Of a stretch of 64,000 bases of DNA, positions 37,701-49,429 are shown piece by piece (the first letter of the stretch is position 1; each line of letters begins with the position of its first letter). Origin of the DNA: Isoetes taiwanensis. Lineage: Eukaryota; Streptophyta; Lycopodiopsida; Isoetales; Isoetaceae. Where the stretch lies: positions 1,490,001-1,554,000 of the forward strand of contig JAJEKV010000035.1 of the NCBI GenBank assembly GCA_021234155.1, written 5' to 3'. Under the pieces are notes generated by a model that was not told the DNA's origin, searched no databases, and saw nothing but the letters and a program-made list of their open reading frames with translations. The position numbers and the translations under genes are program-made.

Positions 37701-38295
37701 AATTGAAGTTGATTAAAAAAGTTCAAATGTGTGAGTTTGACTTTTAAGGAAATTCAATGGGATCTCAAGGAAGTGGCACCCATATATATGTGACTCAACT
37801 TCCAAGCTATTTATAATGAATGCTAACTCGTCCCAGGACTATGACATTTCCATTCATGCACACAAAATAATGAACATCGCAAGGAATCTATAGAATTTGG
37901 CATTTGAGGTTCTGCATTGCAAGAACTCGGAACATGGAGGACATATTTTATCATTCTTTTCTAGAGGGTCTTAAGGGAATCTAGGTGAACCTTTCGCATT
38001 CTATGTGCTTTCTAGTGAATCTAGGGGGAATCTTTCTTGAATGACTTTGAATTTTACTTTTAGTGTCATGGCTTCGCTTTGCGTGAATTAAACGTTCATT
38101 ACGACTTTAACTTCTTTGGCTTTAGTGAAAACTTCAAATCCAATTCAAATTTGGCTTCACTTTCCAATGTTTGATCTTGGCCACAATGGTGACTTTGGCT
38201 TAAAAATTTATGCTAAAACCTTCCTACAAAAATAATAATCACAAGCTACAGGCGACTTTGTATACTCCTTTTATAGTACAAAGACTTGTATATAT
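31760..38295. mobile_element. array unit E2 (6.5 kb)
   Basis: E2 starts TATATATACAATTATATTGAG at the E1 end and carries the same cargo order as E1. Differences from E1 are mostly indels: loss of ATGAAAGAGGAAGTAATTG near 34,513 and of about 28 bp near 34,640, gain of TTGACCTTCACAACCGGGTG near 33,890, and a duplicated GTGGATATTATACA near 34,245. Its final 160 bp (from about 38,130) begin to show the CAG/CTG changes seen throughout E3. Confidence 0.7.
35855..35889 (+). other. 35-nt exon-like island in E2 cargo
   Basis: Identical to the E1 island at 29,320-29,354, with TTTTCAG before it and GTAACA after it. Confidence 0.4.
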
Positions 38296-41200
38296 ACAAT
38301 TATATTGAGGTCCGGATGATGGTGTAGAGATTGATCTCTACCGGGCCCATCTCGAGATGGATGGGACGGGCACCACACCTCGTAACACCCCAAGCATCCC
38401 CCTTATTTGGGGCTTTTAACTGGGCCCTTGAAATTGGGGCATTTTATCTAGACCGGCCGATTAAAATTATTTGGGGCTTTTCATATGGGCCATCGGATTA
38501 AAAGGGAAGGTCAAATCTTGGCCGTCAATTTTGGATAGGAAGTTGCGGGGGGAAGGTGATAGAATTGGGGCTTTTAATCCGGATCATTGAATTGGGGCTT
38601 CTAATCTCTTCCCTTGATTTAAAAGTGAAGGAAATTTAATGTCCACCTTCATGAGGTGGCAATGCACATTAATTAAAAATCATCCAAAGGATATTTTCCA
38701 TTTTTCTCTGTTCTCGGTTCCGGCTGGCTTGTGGTGGGGCTATGGGGAGAGCAGGATATATATCCTTATATATATTTTCACGTGAGGTAATGATGTCGAG
38801 ATGGAGGGATTTCAAGTTTTTTTTTTGCTAACAATTTCTTTGAGTTCCTATGGCGATGGCATTCCACAGGTCGAACTAATGCGGGAAGATCGGTAGGAAG
38901 GAGGCAGCGGATTGTCTTCTTTGTTCGGTTCTATCCGTGGAATTCCACCTATGCTCTTCGGTTTCGGCCGCAGCTCCGCCATACCATACCATGCCGCAAT
39001 TTGGGCAGCGATTCCTTATGCATGTGTTTTGGGTTCATTGATAGTAGCTTGGAAAATGGGGCGTTATCCAACTTGGGTCCGAGTATCTTTGCTTAGGCTC
39101 GCTTGTTTTTAGGCAGGGAGGCGGCATCATCCCACAGGGGAAGTTTGGAGGCAATTCTCTTTTGTATTGGCGACCTCTGTTACAAAGGCAAGGCCCGATT
39201 TTGTAAGCTTCGTGGTACCCAATTCAGGGGTTCTTATGGGTCTTCCATTTTGCTTCTCGCATTGTGCTTGGATCTCACCAAGGAACCTGAACACTTGACA
39301 TGGCTTCTATATCCGTGTAATTTAACCGCATTTTTACGTGAAAAACAAATGAAATGAAGTTCTGAGTAGTTATTAGATCGGTTTGAATCCAAAAATGGTA
39401 CTTTTGGGCGATTTGGAGAAACTCTAGAGCATTTTGGATTAAAAATGGACGCCATAGCCAAGCTTTCGCCCACGATTTCTTTCTGCTCTGGCCAGATTAT
39501 TTTTGTTGGCAGTCACCAGTAAAGCCACCAATAATGAATGCACACACGAAAGTTCATCTTGCTCGAGCATCTTCTTTGGTACAACACCGCCGCAAATTTG
39601 TAGGACGATTTTCGGTTTAGATTGATGGCGTCTTCGCCAATTTCGGCTTTGATTTGGAATTGGGTTCGGGATATGTAGCTTAAATCACCTCGTTTTGCTT
39701 GATTTCAAAGCCCGGAAGATTGATTCTTGAAGATTGAATAACCTTTGCGGTTTACATAGATATGGGGCATGTAAACAATTTTTGAGAATGAGGCCTCGAT
39801 TTTGGCCGGATAGTGTGTATCCAATTGCAGCAAGTTGTGCTTTTGATTTGGGCGATCCAATTTGTGCCAAGTTGTGCTACGTAGAACATGGTTTGAATGG
39901 GGTCTAAATTTTGTAGAATCTCGCTTATTTCCACCGGGTGTGAAGCCATAGGTCATCTGCGGCAACAAAATCTTCAAATTGCACAAGGTAGCTTCTTAAT
40001 CCTTGACTAAGATAACATGTGCATACTAATAAGGAAACGCTCTTTCATATTGTGGATTTTCCATGTTGTCATGCCATTTTTGGTGTGTAGCCGCCTACAT
40101 GTGAAACATGGATGTGAAAAGACTTCTACACGTTTCCTCTAGGCAGATATGACAATTATGGATGACTTCAAAGGTTTTGGTCCATATGGGGAAGATGCAA
40201 GATTCATGTGTTTGCTGCAAATAACAGAAGCTCGAGCTTACAACAAGTAGCGATTTTGCAATGATGTCCTTTATTACCTTTGCAAGTCTAGAAGTATGCC
40301 ACCGATTATGGCGTAAATTAAAGGCAAATTATTGTGCCATTAGTTCACATTTTTAGGCGGATATTTGCTCTGATTAACAAATGAAGCTTCTCACGGGGAA
40401 TCTCGTTTCGTGGTAGATGTTCTTTATGGTGTTACAAATTTGAAAGCATGGCACTGACCTTGCAAAAAAATGGAGGTAAATTTTCCCCTCTTAAGAGTTG
40501 ACATTTTATTGGGCGATTAAATCTTATGTAAATCTTATGAAAGCAAAATGTAAACTGAAGCCCAAAGCTATGCAATGCAACGACGCCCAAGTTCTTTGCT
40601 AATCGACAAAGGTAAACTTCTCTTCTTTGAACTTTGTATCAACAAAAGTTGCAATGCTTTGTGGACTGTTAGATGCACCTCGCCAACCTTTCGGCACAAC
40701 AACGCTTTGAATGTTAGATCGAGTGGATATTATACAGCCAAAGGAGTTGAATGCGAATTCACATCTGTATTTTTTCAAATAGAATGTTGATGGAGAAAAG
40801 TGCAAAATCTCTCCCCAAAGCATTTCTTACAAAAGATTCATTTAGAAACGTGGAACTTGTTGGTCCACTGGAGTCTAATTCGTGTACTTTTTTCATCCGA
40901 AAGTATGCATCCAGAGGAAATCTTTGGTGAATGCCAAATAAATTCATATCTACATCATTAAAAGTCGCTTTAAAGTATCCGTTCGTATGAAAGAGGAAGT
41001 AATTGATGAATGCCAAACAATTTCATGCAAAAGATGTTAGGAATGCCCAGATTTTCTTTGATACAATGATTGAACGAGATAGTTTACATGGACAATTGTG
41101 ATTGGTGGCCCGGGCAAGACGAGAATTGCGAAGATCGGCCATAAGCAAAAAGTATGACCTGTTTGCCGGTGATGCTACTTATGTCAATGTTTTCAGGGAA

Positions 41201-44200
41201 TGCTCTCGGTCTCAATCTCGGGGCAAAATCGCTCATGCATACCTTGCGCCTATCTAGTTGTATAGAATAATGTAGAGGTCTGTTGTGCAGAGTCCATGTG
41301 CATGCTAATAACTTTAGGAAACGCTCTTTCATATTGTGGATTTTCCATGTTGTCATGCCATTTTTGGTGTGTAGCTTCTACCGCATGTGAAACATGGATG
41401 TGAAAAGACTTCTCTACACGTTTCCTCCTGTGCGGATATGACAATTATGGATGACTTCAAAGGTTTTGGTCCATATGGGGAAGATGCAAGATTCATTTGT
41501 TTGATGCAATGATGTCCTTTATTACACCGCAAGTCTAGAAGTATGCCACTTGATTATGACAGAAATTAAAGTCATTCCCCACCGTACAAACATTAATGGA
41601 AATGATTTTTTTTTTGTCTTTTAAGGGTACCGTTCCATTTTGAAGCTTCAGGACTTTTCATTGCCTTTGTTTCTGACTGATCTCTTAGGTATGGACCGAT
41701 GGCAAAGACACCTTGAGTTTTTTATTTTCTTATCCGGAAGGGCTCGTGTACCACTCGGGTGCTAAGTTGCCATAGCCGAGGCTCAACAGGGCATCATAGC
41801 AATTTGATGCGTGTTTATTTCTTTTATCCCGAGCTAGTTTTCAAGCATGTTTTGTGATGGTGGAGGTACTCTTTGTGTGGTAAAATGCGGTAATAATGAA
41901 TTTCTACACCCATCTTTGATCATCCTTTTGTTTCATCATAGAATACTAGCGGGTTGTTTGTGGTGAGTTCTTTGTCTTGATTCTAAAGTTTATGGTTTTG
42001 AAGAAACAATGATTCTTCAAAGATGTCCGATGCAGTTGTTCACTCACAAGTAGCTTCATTTTTCTTGGATAGGCTGACGATAATAGGCGTGGTAAAAGGC
42101 TTTATGCTAAGCTAGGCAACATTTGAGTTGTCTTCGATGTGCTACCCGATCTCCCGAAGTCGCCAAGTAGACGAAGCAAGGAAGGGAATCAAGATGGTTC
42201 ACGTCTTTGGTTTTCTATATGTGCGATATTGGTGCTTTTCGAGCGGTTTCTTTGCATTATTATAGGTTTAATTTATGAGCTAACATAAAGTCATGTGAAT
42301 TTATTTGTTTGATTTTCGTGGATTTTGGGTAATTGCAAGGGCTAGGTTATAAGGTAACAAATATTGGCTTTGTTCTTTTCAAGAAATGCAAGTTTTCTGC
42401 TTTTTTTTCGGGTTTAGGTATCCCACTTCCATTTTCCCACCAAATATATCGTCCCTAAAATTTGCCTGAGGGAAACACATTTAGAGCATATCGTAGGTTT
42501 CATTTATGTCTTGGACGAGGACAAGGCCAGATTGTTGTCATATTTTTTGTTTTATATTTGTCTGCGTCTAATGAGTTGCCACTCTTTTCTATAGTCATTT
42601 GCTTTTCGTAATCCTATGAAATTGAAGTTTTCCTCGTGTTTGGTTGGAGCTCCAATTTAAGTTTTAGTTCGAGTTATTCTTTTGCCGAGTATGTTCAAAC
42701 TTTTTATTAATGTTTTGGACATGTTTATGCCTATTGTAAATATGGGTGTGCATTATGTTTCCAAACAACTAAATAAGGTGAGCTTTAGTTTTCGGTACGC
42801 TTTGTGCACCAAATCTTCGTGTTCTTTGGTGCAAATGATGGTAGCTTTCGTATGCAATCGGGTAACATTACAAAAGCAGTCTTTTGGAAGAGGAAACATG
42901 TCGTGAAATAAATAAATGATGGCAAGACACGGGACTTATTCGAGCGATCATAATTTGGGGGAGTTGATTCGTGGATGATGAATGGCTTGAGTTACGGGCT
43001 TCAAGCAAATCCTCTTTGCCTCGTGATCTTGATTGCTGAAAATTATGTGAAGCCCTACAACTTGAAGTGACAATGGTGTCGGGGTTTAGAGCTCAAGGCG
43101 TCGGGAGCACTTCAAGATAGTTTTCTCGATGCTACTAGTGCGAATAACTCGATAATGCTTCACCCCAAAGCATTACCTTTTTATTATACTTTGGATCTTT
43201 GGGTCTTAGCATTTAACTTCGATATATATACTTTAGATCTATGCATCGCTAGCGGTTGTTACAAAAAGAATTTATCGATGTTATTTGAAAGTTAAAAAAA
43301 AAAAAAAAAGTTATTTAAATGCTTTAAATACTTGGATCCCGATGTACATATCGGATCTTTGCTCATTTGAATGCTCGCTTCCTCGTGTTAATATTGGCAC
43401 CTAATCCGGACTAGAAAAAGGGAAGCCTTGACATCCCTTCGCGTCTCGATGGTTTATGAAAACAAACTACCAAAGTCCGAACCAGTTTTTTGCTTTTACA
43501 ATAAGGCCCTGTTAATGCCCTCGATACCAACAATATTGTATGTTGTTGAATGTGGCCTTTAGCATATGTTACACAAATTTGGCCTTTCGCGATGGCCATA
43601 TGCACACAATTTTACATTATTTATTCTTTTTTGTAGCACAGTTGCCACATTCATTGGTGGCATCCCCAACCATGGGATACTCGCTTTTTTGAACAAATTG
43701 AGGCTTCGACCATTGGCCCATTGAAATAGATATTATTCTTCATCTCATGGCTTAGTCCACATTGACATATCTACATCTAAGATTGACATTGCAACATCTA
43801 CATGTGAGATTAACATTTGCCATTTGATAGCCTACAAGGCTTTTGCATCTGCTTATAGTTGCTAAAATAGACATATGTGGCAAGTTCTATAATGTCCATG
43901 TTCATTTGCTCCACCATTTGGACCATTGATTTGTTTGACAGATATGAGTTGCACCTTAGAAGTTCCATGATGATTTCATCCTAGGTTGATGACTTCATAG
44001 AAGGATTCCGATTCGCATGGCTTATTTTGTTAAAAAATTGCCTAAATATCTACACTAGATGCAATCACCCTATTGCAATTTCGGTTATTTTTGGGAGCGT
44101 CATCCCAATAATAACATCTATGTTTACATGTTATAAGTTTATAATTCTGCGAAATTTGCTCCGTAGGGACTCAATTGAAGTTGATTAAAAAAGTTCAAAT

Positions 44201-44768
44201 GTGTGAGTTTGACTTTTAAGGAAATTCAATGGGATCTCAAGGAAGTGGCACCCATATATATGTGACTCAACTTCCAAGCTATTTATAATGAATGCTAACT
44301 CGTCCCAGGACTATGACATTTCCATTCATGCACACAAAATAATGAACATCGCAAGGAATCTATAGAATTTGGCATTTGAGGTTCTACGCATTGCAAGAAC
44401 TCGGAACATGGAGGACATATTTTATCATTCTTTTCTAGAGGGTCTTAAGGGAATCTAGGTGAACCTTCGTGCATTCTATGTGCTTTCTAGTGAATCTAGG
44501 GGAATCTTTCTTGAATGACTTTGAATTTTACTTTTAGTGTCATGGCTTTGGCTTTATGCGTGAATTAAACGTTCATTACGACTTTAACTTCTTTGGCTTT
44601 AGTGAAAACTTCAGTCCAATTCAAATTTGGCTTCACTTTCCAATGTTTGATCTTGGCCACAATGGTGACTTTGGCTTAAAATTTATGCTAAAACCTTCCT
44701 ACAAAAATAATAATCACAAGCTACCAGGCGACTTTGTATACTCCTTATAGTACAAAGACTTGTATATA
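38289..44768. mobile_element. array unit E3 (6.5 kb), corrupted copy
   Basis: E3 has the same cargo and order as E1 and E2 and the same tail (CTTATAGTACAAAGACTTG at 44,744). From its start to about 43,520 it carries dense differences that fall preferentially on CAG and CTG: CTG becomes CG or CCG, CAG becomes CGG, CG or CGTG. The last 1.2 kb is nearly clean. It shares the E1 state, not the E2 state, at the large indels (around 40,998, 41,136 and 41,500). The base-level differences are probably consensus errors. Confidence 0.7.
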
Positions 44769-44879
44769 TCTCTTATCTCTATACAATTATTTGATGGGTC
44801 CTATGGGGGGGTGAGTGTGGGTAGAGATTCATCCCGGCCGTCCATTTTCTGAGGTGGCGCTTAAATGGCCCTTGGATTT

Positions 44880-44923
44880 GATGGGGGGCATGCATGGGCC
44901 ATGCATGGGGCATGCACCCCATC
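44880..44923. repeat. GCATGC-rich palindromic stretch in E4 head
   Basis: GGGGGGCATGCATGGGCCATGC followed by ATGGGGCATGCACCCC forms nested self-complementary hairpins. It lies roughly where the other units carry their head hairpins. Confidence 0.7.
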
Positions 44924-45344
44924 CGTGAACCGTCGATCGGGCACGTGTGAAATCTTGGCCCTTGATTTTTTTAAAAGGAAGGTGCAAGGAAGGTCCCTTA
45001 GAATGTGCTTTTTTGTGCAGTCAATCTTAACCGTTGGATCAAACGGGGGAGGAGAAATCCTAACCATTAAATTTTGTATTAAATTACAATCTCTTTATTA
45101 AAAGAGGTGAGGTGGCACCCTTATTTAATAAAAAGGTAATGAGGTGGCACCAACATTAATAGGTGGACTTTCTAGGAAGCTTCTTTTTTATAATCAGCTT
45201 CAAAGGGCGATAACTTGCAGTAGAGGGGTCGGATGAAGGTGGGACCCACACCATTGAATTCCTCTCATCGAGAACTTTCCAATGAGTGGTGCTTTGACAT
45301 CGTTCCGTCGCAGTTGGAGCTAATGTGATCGAATAGTAAGTTTC

Positions 45345-46345
45345 TTTTCAGAAACTTAGAATTTTACAAAATCTATGGGAATTTAAAAGCATCTAGGGGA
45401 ATCTCCATAGGATTTTAAAGAATTTAAAGGAACCTGAAGAGAATCTTTGGGAATCTATGAGAATCACAAGGGAATCTTTGAGATTCTATAGGAATCTTTA
45501 TAAAACCTTTGAGAATGTAGAAGAATCTTCATAGAATCTAAGGGAATCTAGGAGAATCTACATAGAAACATGGGGAATCTAGAGGAATCTTGAGATGATC
45601 TTTAGGAGGCTAGGGGAACCCCAACAAAATTAGGAAATTTATGGGAATCTCAAGAGAATCATAGAGGATCTAGTAGAATCAAAGTGCATCTTCATAAAAT
45701 CTTTGAGAATCCTTGAAAATCTGCAGAATCTAAGGGAATCTACGTAGAATCTAACAAAATTTAGGAGAATCCACATAGAATTTTGGAGATCTAGAGGTTT
45801 CTTGTGATAAGTTCGAAAATTTAGAGGAATCTTTATAGAATCTTAAGAATCTAGGGGAAGCTTTGTGGAATCTTAGGGAATCTTTCATTACTAAGTGTGT
45901 TTAGCGGGGGAATCTTGATAGAATCTAAGGAAATCTAAGAGAATCTATATAGAATCTTGGAAAATTTAGGATAATCTTTGAGAATCTAGGGGAATCTTAA
46001 AAGAATCTTAAGTAGTCTATGGGATTAAGAGTATCTAAGGGAATCTTCCTTAAATCTTTGAGAATCTAGGATACTTTTTCCTGCATCTTCAAGAATCTAA
46101 GTGAATTTTTATAGAATCTTCATTGAATGGCTTAGAATCTAACAGAATCTAAGCGCATCTTCATAAAATCTTTGAGAATATAGGGGAATCTTGATGGATT
46201 CTTCAAGAATCTAGGGGTATCTCTATAGAATCTAACAAAATCTAGGAGAATCTACATAGAATTCTGGAGAATTTAGAGGATCCTTGTGATAACGTTTGAA
46301 ATCTCGAGGAATCTTTGAGAATCTAGGGGAATCTCTTTAGAGAAT
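45345..46345 (+). repeat. degenerate GAATCT minisatellite
   Basis: About 1 kb of 13-18-bp units built on GGGAATCTNNNNAGAATCTA, with many variants. Short stretches of the same motif occur in the tails of E1, E2, E3 (about 31,437-31,512 in E1) and E5 (53,620-53,760), so it is a family tail component that expanded in E4. No coding capacity. Confidence 0.9.
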
Positions 46346-46418
46346 CTTAAGTTTGGATGGCTCAGAATTTGTGTACTCCCTTATAGTACACTCACTTGTA
46401 TATATATACAATTATATA

Positions 46419-46610
46419 AGTGTACCAAATGTATCTAGAGATTTTGGTGTCGCCGCCTAGACCGTCCAGATCTGAGATCCGACGGCCCTGGTGGAGCCAC
46501 CTCAATCCACCCCAAGTGTACCAAATGTATATAGAGATTTTGGTGTCGCCACCTGGACCGTCCAGATCTGAGATCCGACGGCCCTGGTGGAGCCACCTCA
46601 ATCCACCCCA
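46419..46610 (+). repeat. 96-bp tandem duplication in the E5 head
   Basis: Two units (about 46,419-46,514 and 46,515-46,610) start AGTGTACCAAATGTAT and contain GAGATTTTGGTGTCGCC, an imperfect hairpin (CCGTCCAGATCT / AGATCCGACGG) and GGAGCCACCTCAATCCACC. Two hairpin heads in a row could mark a duplicated terminus. Confidence 0.9.
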
Positions 46611-46869
46611 AGCACTCCCCTTATTTGGGGCTTTTGATCTAGGCCGTCGAATGTGCTGGATCAATGGACAAGATTTAGCCACATAAATTAAGTGCAATAA
46701 ATGCTATGTGATGAGGTGGCAGCAGGAGTTCATCTCTGCACCGTAGGATCAAAGGGAAAATTTAATCCTAGCCGTGGAAATTACATTGGAAGGTGCTCGG
46801 AAGGTGCAACAATTGGGTTATGATAATACAATTAATGCCTTTGATGAGGTGGCAGGCGCCTAATTAATG

Positions 46870-49030
46870 GGAAAAAATGAATGTAATATTTTCATCTTTA
46901 GATCTTTCAAAGAAAAAAAAGGGACGGCACTTTGGTCGGTTTGGCTCTCACACAGTTGTTGCGGCTCCGGTATGAGGTTTGAGGAGAAACGCCAGGCTCA
47001 AGCTTCTTCAGTTTTGGCGAGAATGGCTTGGATTTTATTCATAGCCATAACCGCAACTCGGGAAGGTCTCTAGGTTTGCCATAATGCTTGATCCGGTTTG
47101 GTTGCAACCGGCATTTGCTCTGAGAAATTGTTCTTCCCCACGGTTATGATTCTTTCTTAAATTTGGTCATAATGTTTTCTTTCATAGCGATCGTTTGTTC
47201 ATAGCTTTATTTCGTTTCGCGGGCAACCTCACTATTTTGCATTTAAACTTCATTTCCAATATTTTCGACCTAAAAGCTTGATCATATTCATGTTGAAGAG
47301 TACGTTCTATGTAACACTCGACTTTCGAATTCCTCCCCTTCAATCTTGCAAATGTAGATCTTTACGCTTCAAACCGCCGGGCGATTGTTTTTCTCCGCTT
47401 TATCGTATCAGGGAAAAATATCAAATTGAAACAAGATAATGCGCTAAGTTGAGCTCGACGGCATTGTTCATAGCATATAACCGGTCCGAGTTGACGTTTT
47501 GGAAACTCTATTCTTAGAAACAGCTAATTTTGTTTTTATGAGCGAGAATAGGCAGCAAGAAGTTTACAAAATGGCGCGTTCTTGAGTTTTTCTCCGTGTT
47601 TGGGTGCATGGAGTTAAATATTGAAGGATACTCTATGCATGCTTGGGATCTTTCCACATCCTTTCCTTTTACTCGCTCCACGAGTTCTTTTCGCCGATAT
47701 GGCCGCCTGTATGATTTGTTGGATGCAGATGTAGATTGCCTTACTGTAACACTGGCCATGGCGACTTCTTCCGGAAGATGCAAGTTCCAATGGGCTAGGT
47801 TTCACATTTCTTTTGTAGTTTTCCTGGAAGATCTATGTGGAAGATCCGGCTGCTTGAGCGAGTTTTTGAGCGTTTTGCACTTTGAGGTATGAGCTATGGC
47901 GATTGTCCGGCTATGGCAGAGCTATGCAAACATTAGATAAGCATCTCATGTGCTATATGTTTTTGCTATGGTATGACTCGAAAATACGGCCGTGTTTTGT
48001 CATAGCTTTCACAAATAGTGGGCCTTGGCAAAGTGCATTATGTGGATCCGAGAAACACGCGATATTAGACGTATGATTTTGCTGGCTGTCCAAAAATGCA
48101 AGGGCATCTTTTCTGTTACATGCAAATTCGTGATCGTGGCCTAATTCTAGCCCATTTGTTTTTTCGGGTGGGAAATCTTTGCCGATTTGTCTCGGGATTT
48201 TAAAAATGCCCAAACAGATTATTTATGGCATGGTGAAGCTTTCGCCCTGTTGTAGAAAAAGCAGTGTTGACCATATTTTGTTGTATTCCGTCGTTTTTCC
48301 AATCGGGAAGAGCTGCCATGTTTCTTTATGCAGAATCCCGATATTCAATCGAGAGATTTGGACGGAGTAAAATCCCAAGTTGTTCTTCCCATGATCATCG
48401 AGCCAATTAACAAACTCTAATCCATGGGTATGTTTTCTTTTCGGACGGACCTCTTTCTAGATCAAAGCGGGGGGGCGGGGCTATGGATTTGTATTTGTTT
48501 GGCGATGCAATTTAGAGTAAAAGTATGTTTTTGAAATTTTGTACCCTTTTCCTTCCGGCAGCTTCAGCATGTTTTGAGCAGTGTTTATGGCTTTTACTCT
48601 TCAGGATTCACGGGTTACGTTCCGGACAAGATTGCTCTGGCCAACAGCATGATCTTAGCTTTAGTATATCTACTTTTCTATTTTCTAAGTTGCGAACAAA
48701 TCAACCTGTGTTATTGCAGGATTCCATGGCAGAATCCGTTATCTGTTTAATCCGGTGAATTTGTCTCCCAATTTGGAGATATGTTGCAGAAGTAGTAATT
48801 ACTGTCACCACTATCATAGACTTATCTTAGGGTTGGGTAAGTAAAATCTGTTCATATCTGTTTATTTTGCCCAGCAGAAAGTTAGACATTCTATGATTTA
48901 TTTTTAGTGTGTGCGTCCATTTACTTGAGGGACTCGAAATGGAGCTGGTCTTTTTCTTGTAAGTGCGACCATTTACTTACTGGCAATCCTTTTTGATGGC
49001 TAGGGAGCTAATTGTGTTTTGATTGCGCAG
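46870..49030 (+). other. E5 cargo, 5' part, possible first exon
   Basis: The stretch is GC-richer at first. MAWILFIAITATREG from an ATG at 47,023 looks like a signal peptide and is followed by a donor-like AAG|GTCTCT. This would suit the first exon of the tweety-like gene whose exons follow, but the link is inference. At about 48,612 GFTGYVPDKIALANSM follows a TCTTCAG acceptor; plant tweety-like proteins have a similar GFTG region, again a weak match. Confidence 0.3.
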
Positions 49031-49423
49031 GGTTATTTTTCTTATATGGGTGCTGGCCATTTTAAGCTGGGTTGTGTTTGGTTTCTATTTTGCTGTAGAC
49101 AAGTGAGTTTATAGTCCACTTGAATTTATGCGGTGCCTATTTTGCTTTTGTATTCATTTCCGACTTTTGAATCAGCGTTGTGGATGATACATGCTTGGCT
49201 CTAGAAGAGTACCAAGAAACTCCATACAATACTTCACTAGAGTCTGTGCTGCCTTGTGTCAATTTGCATACTGCAAACTCTGCAGATCTGCAGATACGTG
49301 AAGGAATGTACACAACTATTTGTCTCTTATTTATTGATCTACTCATGCTTGTGCCAAAAAGCTTGAAGCATAAGATCGAGTTTAGCTCTTTCGCTCTGGC
49401 TGGGTTTCGGTTTCATGATGGGT
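49031..49423 (+). pseudogene. tweety-like membrane-protein exons (captured)
   Basis: Exon 1 (49,031-49,102) lies between GATTGCGCAG and GTGAGT and encodes a transmembrane segment, VIFLIWVLAILSWVVFGFYF then AVD. Exon 2 begins at 49,176 after TGAATCAG; the split codon joins to N, giving NVVDDTCLALEEYQETPYNT then SLESVLPCVNLHTANSADLQ, REGMYTT. The D-D-T-C, N-P/T-P-Y-N-x-S-L-x-S-x-L-P-C pattern after a membrane helix is that of plant tweety-like (TTYH-related) membrane proteins, known from animals as anion-channel-related proteins; the plant role is unclear. Exon 2 runs open to a stop at about 49,425, past a possible donor. Only these exons are clear, so this is a partial gene inside E5. Confidence 0.5.
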
Positions 49424-49429
49424 AAATTG

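Larger units (their letters stand above)
44763..46408. mobile_element. array unit E4 (1.6 kb, mostly minisatellite)
   Basis: The start is a degenerate head (ATACAATTATTTGATGGG near 44,781, GTAGAGATTCATCCCGGCCG at 44,821) and the end is CTTATAGTACACTCACTTG with TATATATA. GAGGTGGCA occurs at 45,109 and 45,141. Two thirds of the unit is the GAATCT minisatellite. There is no gene cargo. It looks like a short internally deleted member of the E family. Confidence 0.6.

Noticed and set aside
38289-43520. CCG/CGG in E3 as the ancestral state with CpG decay in E1 and E2
   Set aside because: Explains some substitutions, but not the many one-base indels at CTG/CAG nor the pattern starting inside the end of E2.
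25263-44768. E1-E3 as a tandem LTR retrotransposon
   Set aside because: No reverse transcriptase, integrase, primer-binding site or TG...CA ends; unit ends are inverted, and E4-E6 share only the ends.
45345-46345. CRISPR-like array
   Set aside because: Units are contiguous, degenerate and without unique spacers; this is a minisatellite in a plant genome.
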